Shown here: piece by piece, positions 38,771 to 46,846 of the stretch
Position numbering within the stretch: the first letter of the stretch is position 1
Layout of the letters: each line of letters starts with the position of its first letter
Origin: Paracoccaceae bacterium
GTDB taxonomy: Bacteria; Pseudomonadota; Alphaproteobacteria; Rhodobacterales; Rhodobacteraceae
Reading direction: 5' to 3'
DNA: 64,000 nt
Assembly: GCA_030697175.1 (NCBI GenBank)
Contig: JAUYQR010000003.1
Coordinates: 248,001 to 312,000, forward strand
Position numbers and translations under genes: made by a program
Notes under the pieces: model-generated
The model's database searches: none
Told to the model about the DNA's origin: nothing
What the model saw: the letters and a program-made list of their open reading frames with translations, nothing else

Positions 38771-39922
38771 TCAGCTCCTCGGGGCGGCGATGCTGACATC
38801 GGCGCCGGGCCGCAGCGGCTGAACGCCTTCGGTCACCACCATGTCGCCGGGTTCGAACGCCGCGTCGACCAGCACCGTGTCGGCATTGCGCTGCAGGATG
38901 CGGATCGGCAGGCGGTTGGCCTTGCCCTCGCGCACCACCCAGACAAAGGCGCCGTCGCCACCCCACTGGATCGCCATCGGATCGACGGCGGGATAGGCCT
39001 GTCCGGTGAACACCAGATTGATCTGGAACGCCATCCCGGCGCGCAGCCGGTCCTCGGCATTGCCGATCGTCGCCTCGACGCGCAGCGTGCGGCTGGCCTC
39101 GTCAACCCGGTTATCGACGGCCACGATGCGGCCTTCGATCACCTGATCGGCGGTCGAGATCGCGGTCGCCTGCACCGGATCACCCACCGCGACCAAGGCC
39201 GCCAGCCGCTCTGGCACCCGGAATTCCACGATCAGGCTGGAGCGGTCTTCGATCCGGGTGACCGGCGTCGTCGGCGACAGAAGGTCACCGACTTGCGGTG
39301 CCACAAGGCCGACATAGCCCGCCACCGGTGCCAGCAGGCGGTGGTTGGCCAGATCGCGTTCGGCAGACTGCAAGCCCAACTGCGCCGTGCGCAGCGCCAG
39401 TTCCGCCTCCTGGCGTTGCAGGGCCGTGGCGGTGCCGGATTGCGACAGTTGCTGCAAGCGGTCGACGGTGCGCTGCGCGTCTTCCAGCACAAGGCGTGCC
39501 CGGTCGACCTGCAGTTGCGCGGACTCGGCGTCAAGGTCGGCGATCACGTCGCCCGCCGCCACCAGACTGCCCGGTGCCACGCGGATCGCCGCAAGCCGCC
39601 CGGTGATCTCGAAAGACAGGTCGACCGATTGCACGCCCCGCGCCGATCCGATTGCCGACACCACGTCGCGCAGCGCCACCTTCTGCAAGGCGACCGCCAC
39701 GACCTGCACGCCGCGCCCTGCGGCTGGACCGCCCGCTGGAGCGCCCGCTGGAGTGCCTTGATCGTCCGCAGCCTCGCCGGGAACGATTCCCGTCATCGCC
39801 AGCGGTTGCAGCAACCCGACCTGGTCAAACCAGGGCCGGGTTCCGGGAACAAAGCGGGCAGAAAGCGGGATCGCCACCAGCGCGATCAACGCCACGATAC
39901 CAAGCTGCGGAACTAACCTCAT
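38771..39922 (-). CDS. RND periplasmic adaptor (membrane fusion protein)
   Basis: 383 aa. Seen: an N-terminal membrane anchor, a Gly/Ala/Pro-rich linker (TPAGAPAGGPAAGRG), the split lipoyl halves (GRLAAIRVAPGSLVAAGDVIADLD and HRLLAPVAGYVGLVAPQVG), a coiled-coil hairpin between them, and a beta-barrel with RVEATIGNAEDRLRAGM. It links the permease at 35624 to an outer-membrane channel. The 180 bases upstream (39923-40102) hold no gene I can support. Confidence 0.92.
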   Translation of the reverse strand: MRLVPQLGIVALIALVAIPLSARFVPGTRPWFDQVGLLQPLAMTGIVPGEAADDQGTPAGAPAGGPAAGRGVQVVAVALQKVALRDVVSAIGSARGVQSVDLSFEITGRLAAIRVAPGSLVAAGDVIADLDAESAQLQVDRARLVLEDAQRTVDRLQQLSQSGTATALQRQEAELALRTAQLGLQSAERDLANHRLLAPVAGYVGLVAPQVGDLLSPTTPVTRIEDRSSLIVEFRVPERLAALVAVGDPVQATAISTADQVIEGRIVAVDNRVDEASRTLRVEATIGNAEDRLRAGMAFQINLVFTGQAYPAVDPMAIQWGGDGAFVWVVREGKANRLPIRILQRNADTVLVDAAFEPGDMVVTEGVQPLRPGADVSIAAPRS

Positions 39923-40102
39923 GCGCGGGGCCTGCCTTCAAAGTGCAACTGCTTCTTTCCGGGTTTCTCCGGGGTCATCCAAACCTGCCTCAAGCCGCCC
40001 GAATGGCAAGCAAACAAATCGGTGATCGACGCTTTTGGAACCGCCTTGTACCCCACCGTTCGACGGGATGCATGTCCATGTCGCGATCCTGCGGCCCGTT
40101 GC

Positions 40103-40492
40103 TCACTGAGCCCCACCCGCCCGCCTGCGCAGCCGGCGCAGGTGCCAGCGGTAGATCGGCGGGGCTAGGAGGTGATCGTAAGCTGCCGAGGCGATCTGCC
40201 GGACCCCCGGAAGCCCGACAACCCGCGCCAGCCAGCGATACCGCGGCATGTCCGCCCACAGCACCAGGAACGCGGCAATCCCGGAGGTAAGCCTGCCATC
40301 CTTCAGCACATATAGCCTGCGCGCGGCGGTATCGGCATCCAGCCCCCACCGCGCCAGCATGTGCGAGTTCAGGTCATCAAACCGGATCGGCAGGCCATTG
40401 GCCGCCGCATAGCGTGCGTAGTGCCGGATTTCGAAGTTGCACACCGGACAACTGGCATTGAACAGCACGGAGGTTTCGGAGTTGTGTTGCAT
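40103..40492 (-). CDS. DCC family thiol-disulfide protein (DUF393)
   Basis: 129 aa. Seen: the N-terminal signature VLFNASCPVCNFEIRHYARY, which places the CPVC redox pair directly after a short strand as in the DCC family, followed by DDLNSHMLARWGLD and a basic C-terminus rich in Arg. A thioredoxin-like fold is expected, but the function of the family is not established. No signal peptide. No ribosome site is evident, so the start is less certain than the identity. Confidence 0.85.
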   Translation of the reverse strand: MQHNSETSVLFNASCPVCNFEIRHYARYAAANGLPIRFDDLNSHMLARWGLDADTAARRLYVLKDGRLTSGIAAFLVLWADMPRYRWLARVVGLPGVRQIASAAYDHLLAPPIYRWHLRRLRRRAGGAQ

Positions 40493-40529
40493 GAGCGTCA
40501 GTTAGGCCGGGGCGGCGCAAAATCCAGCG

Positions 40530-41321
40530 TCACGATGTATCCACCAGCGTGCCGAGAAACCGCGAGAAGAGTTCGCCCTGCGAGTTGATGTTCAGCTTTG
40601 AATAGATGTTGCGCCGGTGGATCCGGACGGTTCCGGCCGCGATGCCAAGGATTTGCCCGGTCGATTCGGCGGAATGGCCTTGCAGGGTGAATTCGGCCAC
40701 CTCGCGTTCGCGGGGGGTAAGGATGCCGTCACCGAAACGGCCAAGCTCGTGGGCGATGGCGCGCCGCTGCCGCCCGGCGGCCTTGGGCCCCTGATCCGTG
40801 CGAAACTGCAGCGAGACGCCCGCCCAGTGACGCGCCGCGATGGCGGCCACAAACGGAAAAAGCGCCTGCAACGCGAGATACTCCCTTTGGCTGAAAGGTT
40901 TTTCTGCCCGCATCAGGGACAAGACCAGAATGGCCTTTCCCGGCAGATCGACGAAATAGGCAATCTCTTCGGCAAGGCCGGTCTGGGCATAGTAATTGCG
41001 GTAGTATTCGCCCTGATAGAACCGGTCCGGCGCCAGATCGCGCAGCCGGTAGAGGCCCGCGGCGACCGGCTGGGTGGCCGCCAGAAAGAACGGGTCCAGA
41101 AGATACGGCCCCGCCTGATAATCGGTGACGAAGATCTTGCGCTTGTTCGGGGGAAAGTCGTCGTAGACATCAAGCGGAGGGTTGGTGCCGTGATAGGCGA
41201 ACATCACGGCATAGCTGAACGGGGCCACATGACGCAGCAACGCGGCCAGCGACCGTGGCAATGCGGGGCTATCCAGCCCGGACACGACCGCAGCCACCAA
41301 GGGCCAGATCGGCGCGCTCAT
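40530..41321 (-). CDS. LuxR-type transcriptional regulator
   Basis: 263 aa. Seen: a C-terminal GerE-like HTH with LTPREREVAEFTLQGHSAESTGQILGIAAGTVRIHRRNIYSKL, and an N-terminal sensor-like region without the conserved Trp/Tyr/Asp set of acyl-homoserine-lactone receptors and without a receiver Asp. It starts 99 bases from the divergent ABC transporter operon, whose regulator it most likely is. The AT-rich space between them (41322-41420) should hold both promoters. Confidence 0.87.
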   Translation of the reverse strand: MSAPIWPLVAAVVSGLDSPALPRSLAALLRHVAPFSYAVMFAYHGTNPPLDVYDDFPPNKRKIFVTDYQAGPYLLDPFFLAATQPVAAGLYRLRDLAPDRFYQGEYYRNYYAQTGLAEEIAYFVDLPGKAILVLSLMRAEKPFSQREYLALQALFPFVAAIAARHWAGVSLQFRTDQGPKAAGRQRRAIAHELGRFGDGILTPREREVAEFTLQGHSAESTGQILGIAAGTVRIHRRNIYSKLNINSQGELFSRFLGTLVDTS

Positions 41322-41420
41322 CGGCGCGGCCTGACCAGCGGGACTACCCTATTTGTGATATATACAGCCAAATGGACTTCTCCTACGCTTTGTCGTGTTT
41401 CATAGGATAGACGCGACCCC

Positions 41421-42551
41421 ATGCAAAGCCAGATCGACCCCGGCGCACAAGGTCAGACCGGCGACCGCCCGCTGATTGCCGAGTTTCGCGCGGCCACCAA
41501 ACGCTATGGCGCGGTGCTGGCGGCGGATGCGCTGAGCTTTGGCATCGGCAAGGGTGAGTTCCTGTCGTTTCTGGGGCCGTCGGGCTGCGGCAAGACCACG
41601 GCGCTGCGCATGTTGGCGGGGTTTGAAGTCCCGACCTCGGGCGATGTGTTTCTGGACGGCGAGCGGGTCACCGACGTGCCGGCATACCGCCGCCCGGTAA
41701 ACATGGTGTTTCAGCACTATGCGCTGTTTCCCCACATGACGGTCGCCCAAAACATCGCCTACGGGCTGATGCAGCGCCGGCCGCGCCCGGACCGGGCCGA
41801 AGTCGCCCGCAAGGTGGACCGTGCGCTGGATATGGTGCGCCTGTCCGGGTTTGGTCCGCGCCGCATCTGGGAAATGTCGGGCGGCCAGCAGCAGCGGGTG
41901 GCACTGGCGCGGGCCATCGTGAACGAGCCCAAGGTCCTGCTGCTGGACGAGCCGCTGGCAGCACTTGACCGCAAGCTGCGCCGCGAGATGCAGATCGAAT
42001 TGCAGACCCTGCAGCGCCAGCTTGGCATCACCTTCGTTCTGGTCACCCATGATCAGGAAGAGGCGCTGTCGATGTCGGACCGCATCTGCATCATGCGCAG
42101 CGGGCGCATCGTGCAGGCCGGTTCGCCCCTGGCGCTTTATGACCAGCCGATCAACCGCTATGTCGCGGACTTTGTCGGGAAATCAAACTTCATCGACGGC
42201 GTTGTGTCGGCCCTGTCTGGCGAGGGGGGCCAGATTGAGACCGCCTCGGGTTACCGGTTTGAAGGCCGGGTTTCGGGCGTGCTTGCGCCAGGGGCAAAGG
42301 CGTCTCTCAGCATCCGTCCCGAACAGATCGACCTTGCCAATTCAGCCCATCCGGGTGCCGAGCCTGTCACCGTCATCAACCGGATCTTCCTTGGCGAACA
42401 CACCGAATACCTCGTGCGCCACGCGGCTTTGGGCGATCTTCTGGTGCTGGTTGCCCGACAGGCCGAGGCGGCGGCGGGCAGCTTTGCCCCCGGTGCAGCC
42501 GCCTTCGTCGCCTGGAAACCGGAAACCGCGCTGATCCTGCCACAAGATTGA
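41421..42551 (+). CDS. ABC transporter ATPase, spermidine/putrescine type (PotA-like)
   Basis: 376 aa. Seen: Walker A GPSGCGKTT, Q-loop VFQHYALFPHM, signature MSGGQQQRVALARAIVN, Walker B VLLLDEPLAALDRK, switch VTHDQEEALSMSD, and a C-terminal TOBE-type domain (SIRPEQIDLAN). This is the CUT1/PotA architecture. First gene of a five-gene operon with binding protein, two permeases and a dehydrogenase; the substrate may be a polyamine or an unrelated amine. Confidence 0.93.
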   Translation: MQSQIDPGAQGQTGDRPLIAEFRAATKRYGAVLAADALSFGIGKGEFLSFLGPSGCGKTTALRMLAGFEVPTSGDVFLDGERVTDVPAYRRPVNMVFQHYALFPHMTVAQNIAYGLMQRRPRPDRAEVARKVDRALDMVRLSGFGPRRIWEMSGGQQQRVALARAIVNEPKVLLLDEPLAALDRKLRREMQIELQTLQRQLGITFVLVTHDQEEALSMSDRICIMRSGRIVQAGSPLALYDQPINRYVADFVGKSNFIDGVVSALSGEGGQIETASGYRFEGRVSGVLAPGAKASLSIRPEQIDLANSAHPGAEPVTVINRIFLGEHTEYLVRHAALGDLLVLVARQAEAAAGSFAPGAAAFVAWKPETALILPQD

Positions 42552-42583
42552 ACAGAACCAACCAAAACGGGGAGACTTCAGAA

Positions 42584-43741
42584 ATGACCGACAAGATCGA
42601 CCACATCTCGCGTCAGAAGTTCATGGAAGAGTTGCGGCGGTATCAAAGGGGTTCGGTGACGCGCCGGCATTTCCTTGGCGTGACCGGGCTTGGCGCGGCA
42701 TCGGCGGTGCTGGGTGCCGCCATGCCGGGCCTGATGCCGCGCGCCGCGCACGCCCAATCCATCGGGGATCGCGTGGTGCTGGCCTCGTGGCCCAACTACC
42801 ACGATCCGGCCAATTTCGACAGCTTTGCCGCGGAAAGCGGGGCGACCGTTCAGTTGAACGTGTTTGGCTCGAACGAGGAAATGCTGGCCAAACTGCAAGC
42901 GGGCGGTTCGGGCTGGGATGTGTTCGTGCCGACCAACTACACGATCACGACTTATGTCGAACAGGATCTGATCGAGCCGCTGGATCTGGCCTTGCTGCCG
43001 AACTACGACCCGGCCAGCTTTGACCAGCGCTTTGCCGGACCGGGCACTGTCAACGGCACGGTCTATGCGGTGCCAAGGAACTGGGGCACCACCGGCTTTG
43101 CGGTGAACACCGACCACACCGGCGGCACGACGCCGACATCCTGGAAGGAATTCTGGGATCTGACCCAGACCACCTTCTCTGGCCGCACGATGGTGCATGA
43201 CTACCAGTTGACCACCATCGGCAACGCACTGAAATACTTCGGCTATTCCTTCAACTCGATCGACCCTGCCGAACTGGCCAAGGCCGAGGAGCTGCTGTTG
43301 GCCGCCAAACCGCACCTGTTTGCGATCAGCTCGGACTACCAGCCTTCGATGCGGTCGGGCGACGCGTGGATGACGATCTGCTGGACAGGCGATGGCAAGC
43401 AGATGAACCGCGACATGCCGGAAATCGTCTATGTGCTTGGCAAGGAAGGCGGCGAGCTGTGGTCGGACTTCTTCGCCATTCCGAAGGGTGCGCCACATCG
43501 TGACGCGGCCTATGCGCTGATCAACTATCTGCTGGCCCCCGAGATCAACGCCAAGGAAGTGATGTTCCACGGTTATCCGGTGGCCGATGCCCGGGTGAAC
43601 GCCATCCTGCCGGCAGAAATGCTGAACGATCCGATCCTGTATCCGGCCGCCGACCTGCTCTCGGCGCTGGAGTTCGGCGCGGCGGCGACCCTGACCGATC
43701 CGAACCGGGCCGAGTTGATGGCCCGCTTCAAGGCGGCGTGA
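42584..43741 (+). CDS. Spermidine/putrescine-type substrate-binding protein, Tat-exported
   Basis: 385 aa from the ATG at 42584, preceded by GGGGAG. Seen: a classical twin-arginine signal SVTRRHFLGVTGLGAASAVLG ending PRAAHAQ, after a cytoplasmic-like 37-residue head. The mature part begins VVLASWPNYHDPANFDSF and has VFVPTNYTITTYVEQDLIEPL and YAVPRNWGTTGFAVNTD, the PotD/PotF pattern. Tat export suggests folding before transport, which is unusual for this binding-protein family. Confidence 0.92.
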   Translation: MTDKIDHISRQKFMEELRRYQRGSVTRRHFLGVTGLGAASAVLGAAMPGLMPRAAHAQSIGDRVVLASWPNYHDPANFDSFAAESGATVQLNVFGSNEEMLAKLQAGGSGWDVFVPTNYTITTYVEQDLIEPLDLALLPNYDPASFDQRFAGPGTVNGTVYAVPRNWGTTGFAVNTDHTGGTTPTSWKEFWDLTQTTFSGRTMVHDYQLTTIGNALKYFGYSFNSIDPAELAKAEELLLAAKPHLFAISSDYQPSMRSGDAWMTICWTGDGKQMNRDMPEIVYVLGKEGGELWSDFFAIPKGAPHRDAAYALINYLLAPEINAKEVMFHGYPVADARVNAILPAEMLNDPILYPAADLLSALEFGAAATLTDPNRAELMARFKAA

Positions 43742-43744
43742 GAC

Positions 43745-44596
43745 ATGCAGCGGCGGTTGTCCACATGGCTGCTTCTGGCCCCGGCGGGGTTGTGGTTTGC
43801 AGTCATGCTGGTGCTGCCGCTGTGTTTTGTCGTGGTGTTCAGCTTTGGCGAACGGGAGGCGGCGGGCGGCTACGTCCCCGCCTTCACCCTTGCGCAATAC
43901 GCCAACCTGCCATCGCGCGGCACGGCGTTCCTGAACACGCTGACGCTGGCGCCCTTCGGGACGGTGCTGGCGCTGCTGATCGCCTACCCTCTGGCCTATT
44001 TCCTGGCCATGCGGGCCGATCCGAAATGGCGCACGCTGCTGCTTATTCTGGTCATCGTGCCGTTCTGGACCTCGATCCTGATCCGCAGCTATGCCTGGAT
44101 CTTCATTCTGGGCGGACAGGGCTTGCCTGCGGTGATCGCGTGGCTGGGCTTTGGGTCGGTGCGGCTGATCAACACGCCGTTCGCAGTCATGACCGGCATC
44201 GTCTACGGGTATCTGCCGCTGATGGTGCTGCCGGTCTATGTCAGCCTTGAGCGGCTGGACAAACGCCTGCTGGAGGCTGCGGCCGATCTTGGTGCGCCGC
44301 CCCTGCGCAGTTTTCTGCAAGTGACCTTGCCCCTGTCGCTGCCGGGTGTGGCGACCGGCTGCATGCTGGTCTTCATCCTGCTGATGGGCGAGTTCCTGAT
44401 CCCTGCCATGCTGGGCGGCGGCAAGGTGTTCTTCATCGGCAATGCGCTGGTCGATCTGTTCCTGCAATCGCGCAACTGGGCCTTTGGCGCGGCGGTCGCC
44501 GTGACGTTGGTGCTGATCATGCTGGTCACCGTGTCGCTTTACATGTGGCTGATGCGCCGCATGGGTGGCGTGCGCGACGATGTAGCCTTGATGTAA
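43745..44596 (+). CDS. ABC transporter permease, PotB-like
   Basis: 283 aa, three bases after the binding-protein stop. Seen: six hydrophobic segments and the docking loop LDKRLLEAAADLGAPPLRSFLQVTLPLSLPG (EAA motif) that contacts the ATPase; VPFWTSILIRSYAWIFILG is characteristic of PotB-type subunits. Pairs with the permease at 44608. Confidence 0.93.
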   Translation: MQRRLSTWLLLAPAGLWFAVMLVLPLCFVVVFSFGEREAAGGYVPAFTLAQYANLPSRGTAFLNTLTLAPFGTVLALLIAYPLAYFLAMRADPKWRTLLLILVIVPFWTSILIRSYAWIFILGGQGLPAVIAWLGFGSVRLINTPFAVMTGIVYGYLPLMVLPVYVSLERLDKRLLEAAADLGAPPLRSFLQVTLPLSLPGVATGCMLVFILLMGEFLIPAMLGGGKVFFIGNALVDLFLQSRNWAFGAAVAVTLVLIMLVTVSLYMWLMRRMGGVRDDVALM

Positions 44597-44607
44597 GGGA
44601 ACCCCGG

Positions 44608-45426
44608 ATGCGCCTTTATGCCCTTGCGGTCTATCTGTTTCTCTACCTGCCGATCGCGGTCATCGCGGTTTTCAGCTTCAACGCGGGCCGCCATGCCAGC
44701 CAGTTCACCGGGTTTTCCGTGCAGTGGTATGGCAAGGCCCTGTCCAATCCCTTTGTCACCGAGGCGCTGTGGACGAGCTTTGTCGTTGCGCTGTCCTCGG
44801 CGCTGATCGCAAGCGTGTTCGGCACAATGGCCGCGCTTGCGCTGCAGGGCATGAAGGGCCGGGTGCGGATGGTGGCCGACGCGCTGATCTATGTCGCGGT
44901 GATGGTGCCGGGCATCGTGATCGGCATCGCCACGCTGATCGCGCTGGTCACCCTGTTTGGCTGGATCAACCCCCTCTTGGCGCGGCTTGCCCCGGAAGGT
45001 CAGGCCCCGCAACTGGCGATGGGCTACGGGTCTTTGATCGCGGCGCACGCATTGTTTTCCATGTCGCTGGTCATCATCATCCTGCGCGCGCGCCTTGCCG
45101 GCATGGACCGCAGCCTGATGGAAGCCTCGGCCGATCTTTACGCGCCGCCCTTCGCAACCTTCTGGCAGGTCACGCTGCCGTTGATCTTTCCGGGCATCCT
45201 TGCGGGGTTCCTGCTGAGCTTCACGTTCAGCTTTGACGATTTCATCATCGCCTTCTTCGTGGCCGGGTCCGAGACGACACTGCCGATCTATGTGTTCTCG
45301 TCGATCCGCCGGGGTGTGACGCCGGAAATCAACGCCATCGGCACGATGGTGCTGGCGGTTTCCCTGATATTGCTGGTTGCAGCACAGCTTACCTTGCGGC
45401 GTGGCATCAAGACAGGGGCGCAATGA
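44608..45426 (+). CDS. ABC transporter permease, PotC-like
   Basis: 272 aa from the ATG at 44608; an upstream-extended frame exists but overlaps the previous gene. Seen: LPIAVIAVFSFNAGRHASQF, the EAA loop MDRSLMEASADLYAPPFATFWQVTLPLIFPG and FSFDDFIIAFFVAGSETTLPI, a signature of PotC subunits. Its last four bases overlap the SDR gene (ATGA type), which puts the dehydrogenase in the same operon. Confidence 0.93.
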   Translation: MRLYALAVYLFLYLPIAVIAVFSFNAGRHASQFTGFSVQWYGKALSNPFVTEALWTSFVVALSSALIASVFGTMAALALQGMKGRVRMVADALIYVAVMVPGIVIGIATLIALVTLFGWINPLLARLAPEGQAPQLAMGYGSLIAAHALFSMSLVIIILRARLAGMDRSLMEASADLYAPPFATFWQVTLPLIFPGILAGFLLSFTFSFDDFIIAFFVAGSETTLPIYVFSSIRRGVTPEINAIGTMVLAVSLILLVAAQLTLRRGIKTGAQ

Positions 45427-46181
45427 TGCTGCTGGAGGGAAAGGTGGCCTTTCTGACCGGCGCGGGATCGGGGATTGGGCGGGCGGGAGCGCTGGCGCTG
45501 GCGCGCGAAGGCGCACAGGTGATCGTCACCGATCTGGACGAGGACCGCGCGACATCGGTCGCGGGCGAGATCGTGGCGGCAGGGGGCTGGGCCGAGGCGA
45601 TGGCGCTGGATGCGGGCGATGATGCCGCCGTGACAGCCGCGATTGACCGTGTGGCGCACCGCGGTCGATTGGATGTTCTGCATTCTCACGCGGGCATTCA
45701 GGTTCCCGGTCGGCTGACCGAGGTGGCGCTTGACGGCATGGATGCCTCATGGCGGCTGAACGTGCGGGCGCATTTCGTGGCCGCCCGCGCAGCGATGCCC
45801 CACATGCAGCGCCAGCGCAAAGGGTCGATCATCATCACCGCATCAAATTCGGGCGTCCAGTATGACCGCGGGATGATTGCCTATTGCACGACCAAACATG
45901 CGGTCATCGCGATGACGCGCCAGATTGCAGTGGATTACGCCGCCGATAACGTCCGATGCAATGCGCTGTGTCCGGGCTTTGTCGACACCCCGTTCAACGA
46001 CGGGTTTGAGCTGCAGATGGGCGGACGCGCGGCCTTGGAAAGCTATGTGGCGGGGTCGGTTCCGATGGGTCGGTGGGCATCGGTGAGCGAAATTGCCGCC
46101 AGCATCGTCTATCTTGCCTCAGACCAGTCAGGGTTCATGACGGGCCACGCGCTGGTGGTCGATGGCGGGGAAAGCCTGTAG
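45423..46181 (+). CDS. Short-chain dehydrogenase/reductase (SDR)
   Basis: 252 aa classical SDR. Seen: cofactor motif TGAGSGIGRAGALAL, Asp36-like acid after the second strand (TDLDEDRA, favouring NAD), catalytic Ser in ITASNSGVQYDRG, YxxxK in YCTTKHAVIA, and VRCNALCPGFVDTPF. The usual NNAG after strand 4 is HSHAG here. Fused in expression to the transporter, so it probably oxidises the imported compound or a derivative. Confidence 0.9.
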   Translation: MMLLEGKVAFLTGAGSGIGRAGALALAREGAQVIVTDLDEDRATSVAGEIVAAGGWAEAMALDAGDDAAVTAAIDRVAHRGRLDVLHSHAGIQVPGRLTEVALDGMDASWRLNVRAHFVAARAAMPHMQRQRKGSIIITASNSGVQYDRGMIAYCTTKHAVIAMTRQIAVDYAADNVRCNALCPGFVDTPFNDGFELQMGGRAALESYVAGSVPMGRWASVSEIAASIVYLASDQSGFMTGHALVVDGGESL

Positions 46182-46223
46182 CCGTTCATCCGCATGAGGC
46201 TTGCGGCAGGCGAAGCGGTGATC

Positions 46224-46565
46224 TCAGGCCGGGTTTTCCGGCGCGGCCGGGTCGGCGCATGGTGCGGCGCAAAACGCAGCCCGCAGGGCCGCAATCACGG
46301 GAATGATGTCTGCACGACCGAGCTTGTTGGTTACGTGCTTGCCGTGTCGGGTGGAGCGGACCACGCCTTCTGCGCGCAACCGTATGAGGTGTTGTGAAAC
46401 GCTGGCCTGCGGTTCGTGCAAGGCAGCCGACAGTTCGCCGACCGTCATCTCCCGGTCCAGCAGGCTGCAAAGAATTCGCAGCCTGCCGACATGGGACAAC
46501 GACTTCAACAACGCCACGGCCCGTCCGGCGGCCTCTGGATCGTCAGGGGCGAAGCTGTCGGTCAT
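46224..46565 (-). CDS. sqrR: ArsR-family repressor of the SqrR/BigR sulfide-sensing group
   Basis: 113 aa winged helix. Seen: KSLSHVGRLRILCSLLDREM with Cys33, recognition helix EPQASVSQHLIRLRAEGVVR, and C-terminal Cys99 (plus Cys103). The Cys33-Cys99 separation of 66 equals that of the sensing pair in SqrR (Cys41/Cys107) and BigR (Cys42/Cys108), in which per- and polysulfides bridge the two and release DNA; arsenic-type CxC sites are absent. Last gene of the sulfide operon, six bases after the DUF2892 gene, so presumably autoregulated. Assignment rests on recalled family features. Confidence 0.85.
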   Translation of the reverse strand: MTDSFAPDDPEAAGRAVALLKSLSHVGRLRILCSLLDREMTVGELSAALHEPQASVSQHLIRLRAEGVVRSTRHGKHVTNKLGRADIIPVIAALRAAFCAAPCADPAAPENPA

Positions 46566-46571
46566 GGCGGA

Positions 46572-46775
46572 TCAGTTGAACGCGCAACCGGACTTCACGC
46601 CGAGCGCCTTGAACACCATCGCAGCGGGACAGACCCCGGTGAACGAGGACTGGATCAGGTTCAGGCCGATGAACACGGTGAACCAGACAAAGAGCGGCGA
46701 GACGAAGGCGGTCAGCGCCACGCTGAGCAGAACCATGCAGCCGGCAAAAAGCATTACGGAGCGGTCGAGGGTCAT
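46572..46775 (-). CDS. DUF2892 small membrane protein
   Basis: 67 aa with two hydrophobic helices (VMLFAGCMVLLSVALTAF and LFVWFTVFIGLNLIQSSF) and the C-terminal FTGVCPAAMVFKALGVKSGC. This is DUF2892, the membrane part also found fused to rhodanese in YgaP, with conserved cysteines near the end. Regularly found beside SqrR/BigR-type repressors and sulfide enzymes. Role unproven; transport or binding of a sulfur species is a guess from context. Confidence 0.88.
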   Translation of the reverse strand: MTLDRSVMLFAGCMVLLSVALTAFVSPLFVWFTVFIGLNLIQSSFTGVCPAAMVFKALGVKSGCAFN

Positions 46776-46846
46776 TGCAGTTTCCTTTCAGGGATTGGAC
46801 CGGGGATGGGCACTTTGGGCACCCTTCCCCCGGTTTCGGTCGGGCG

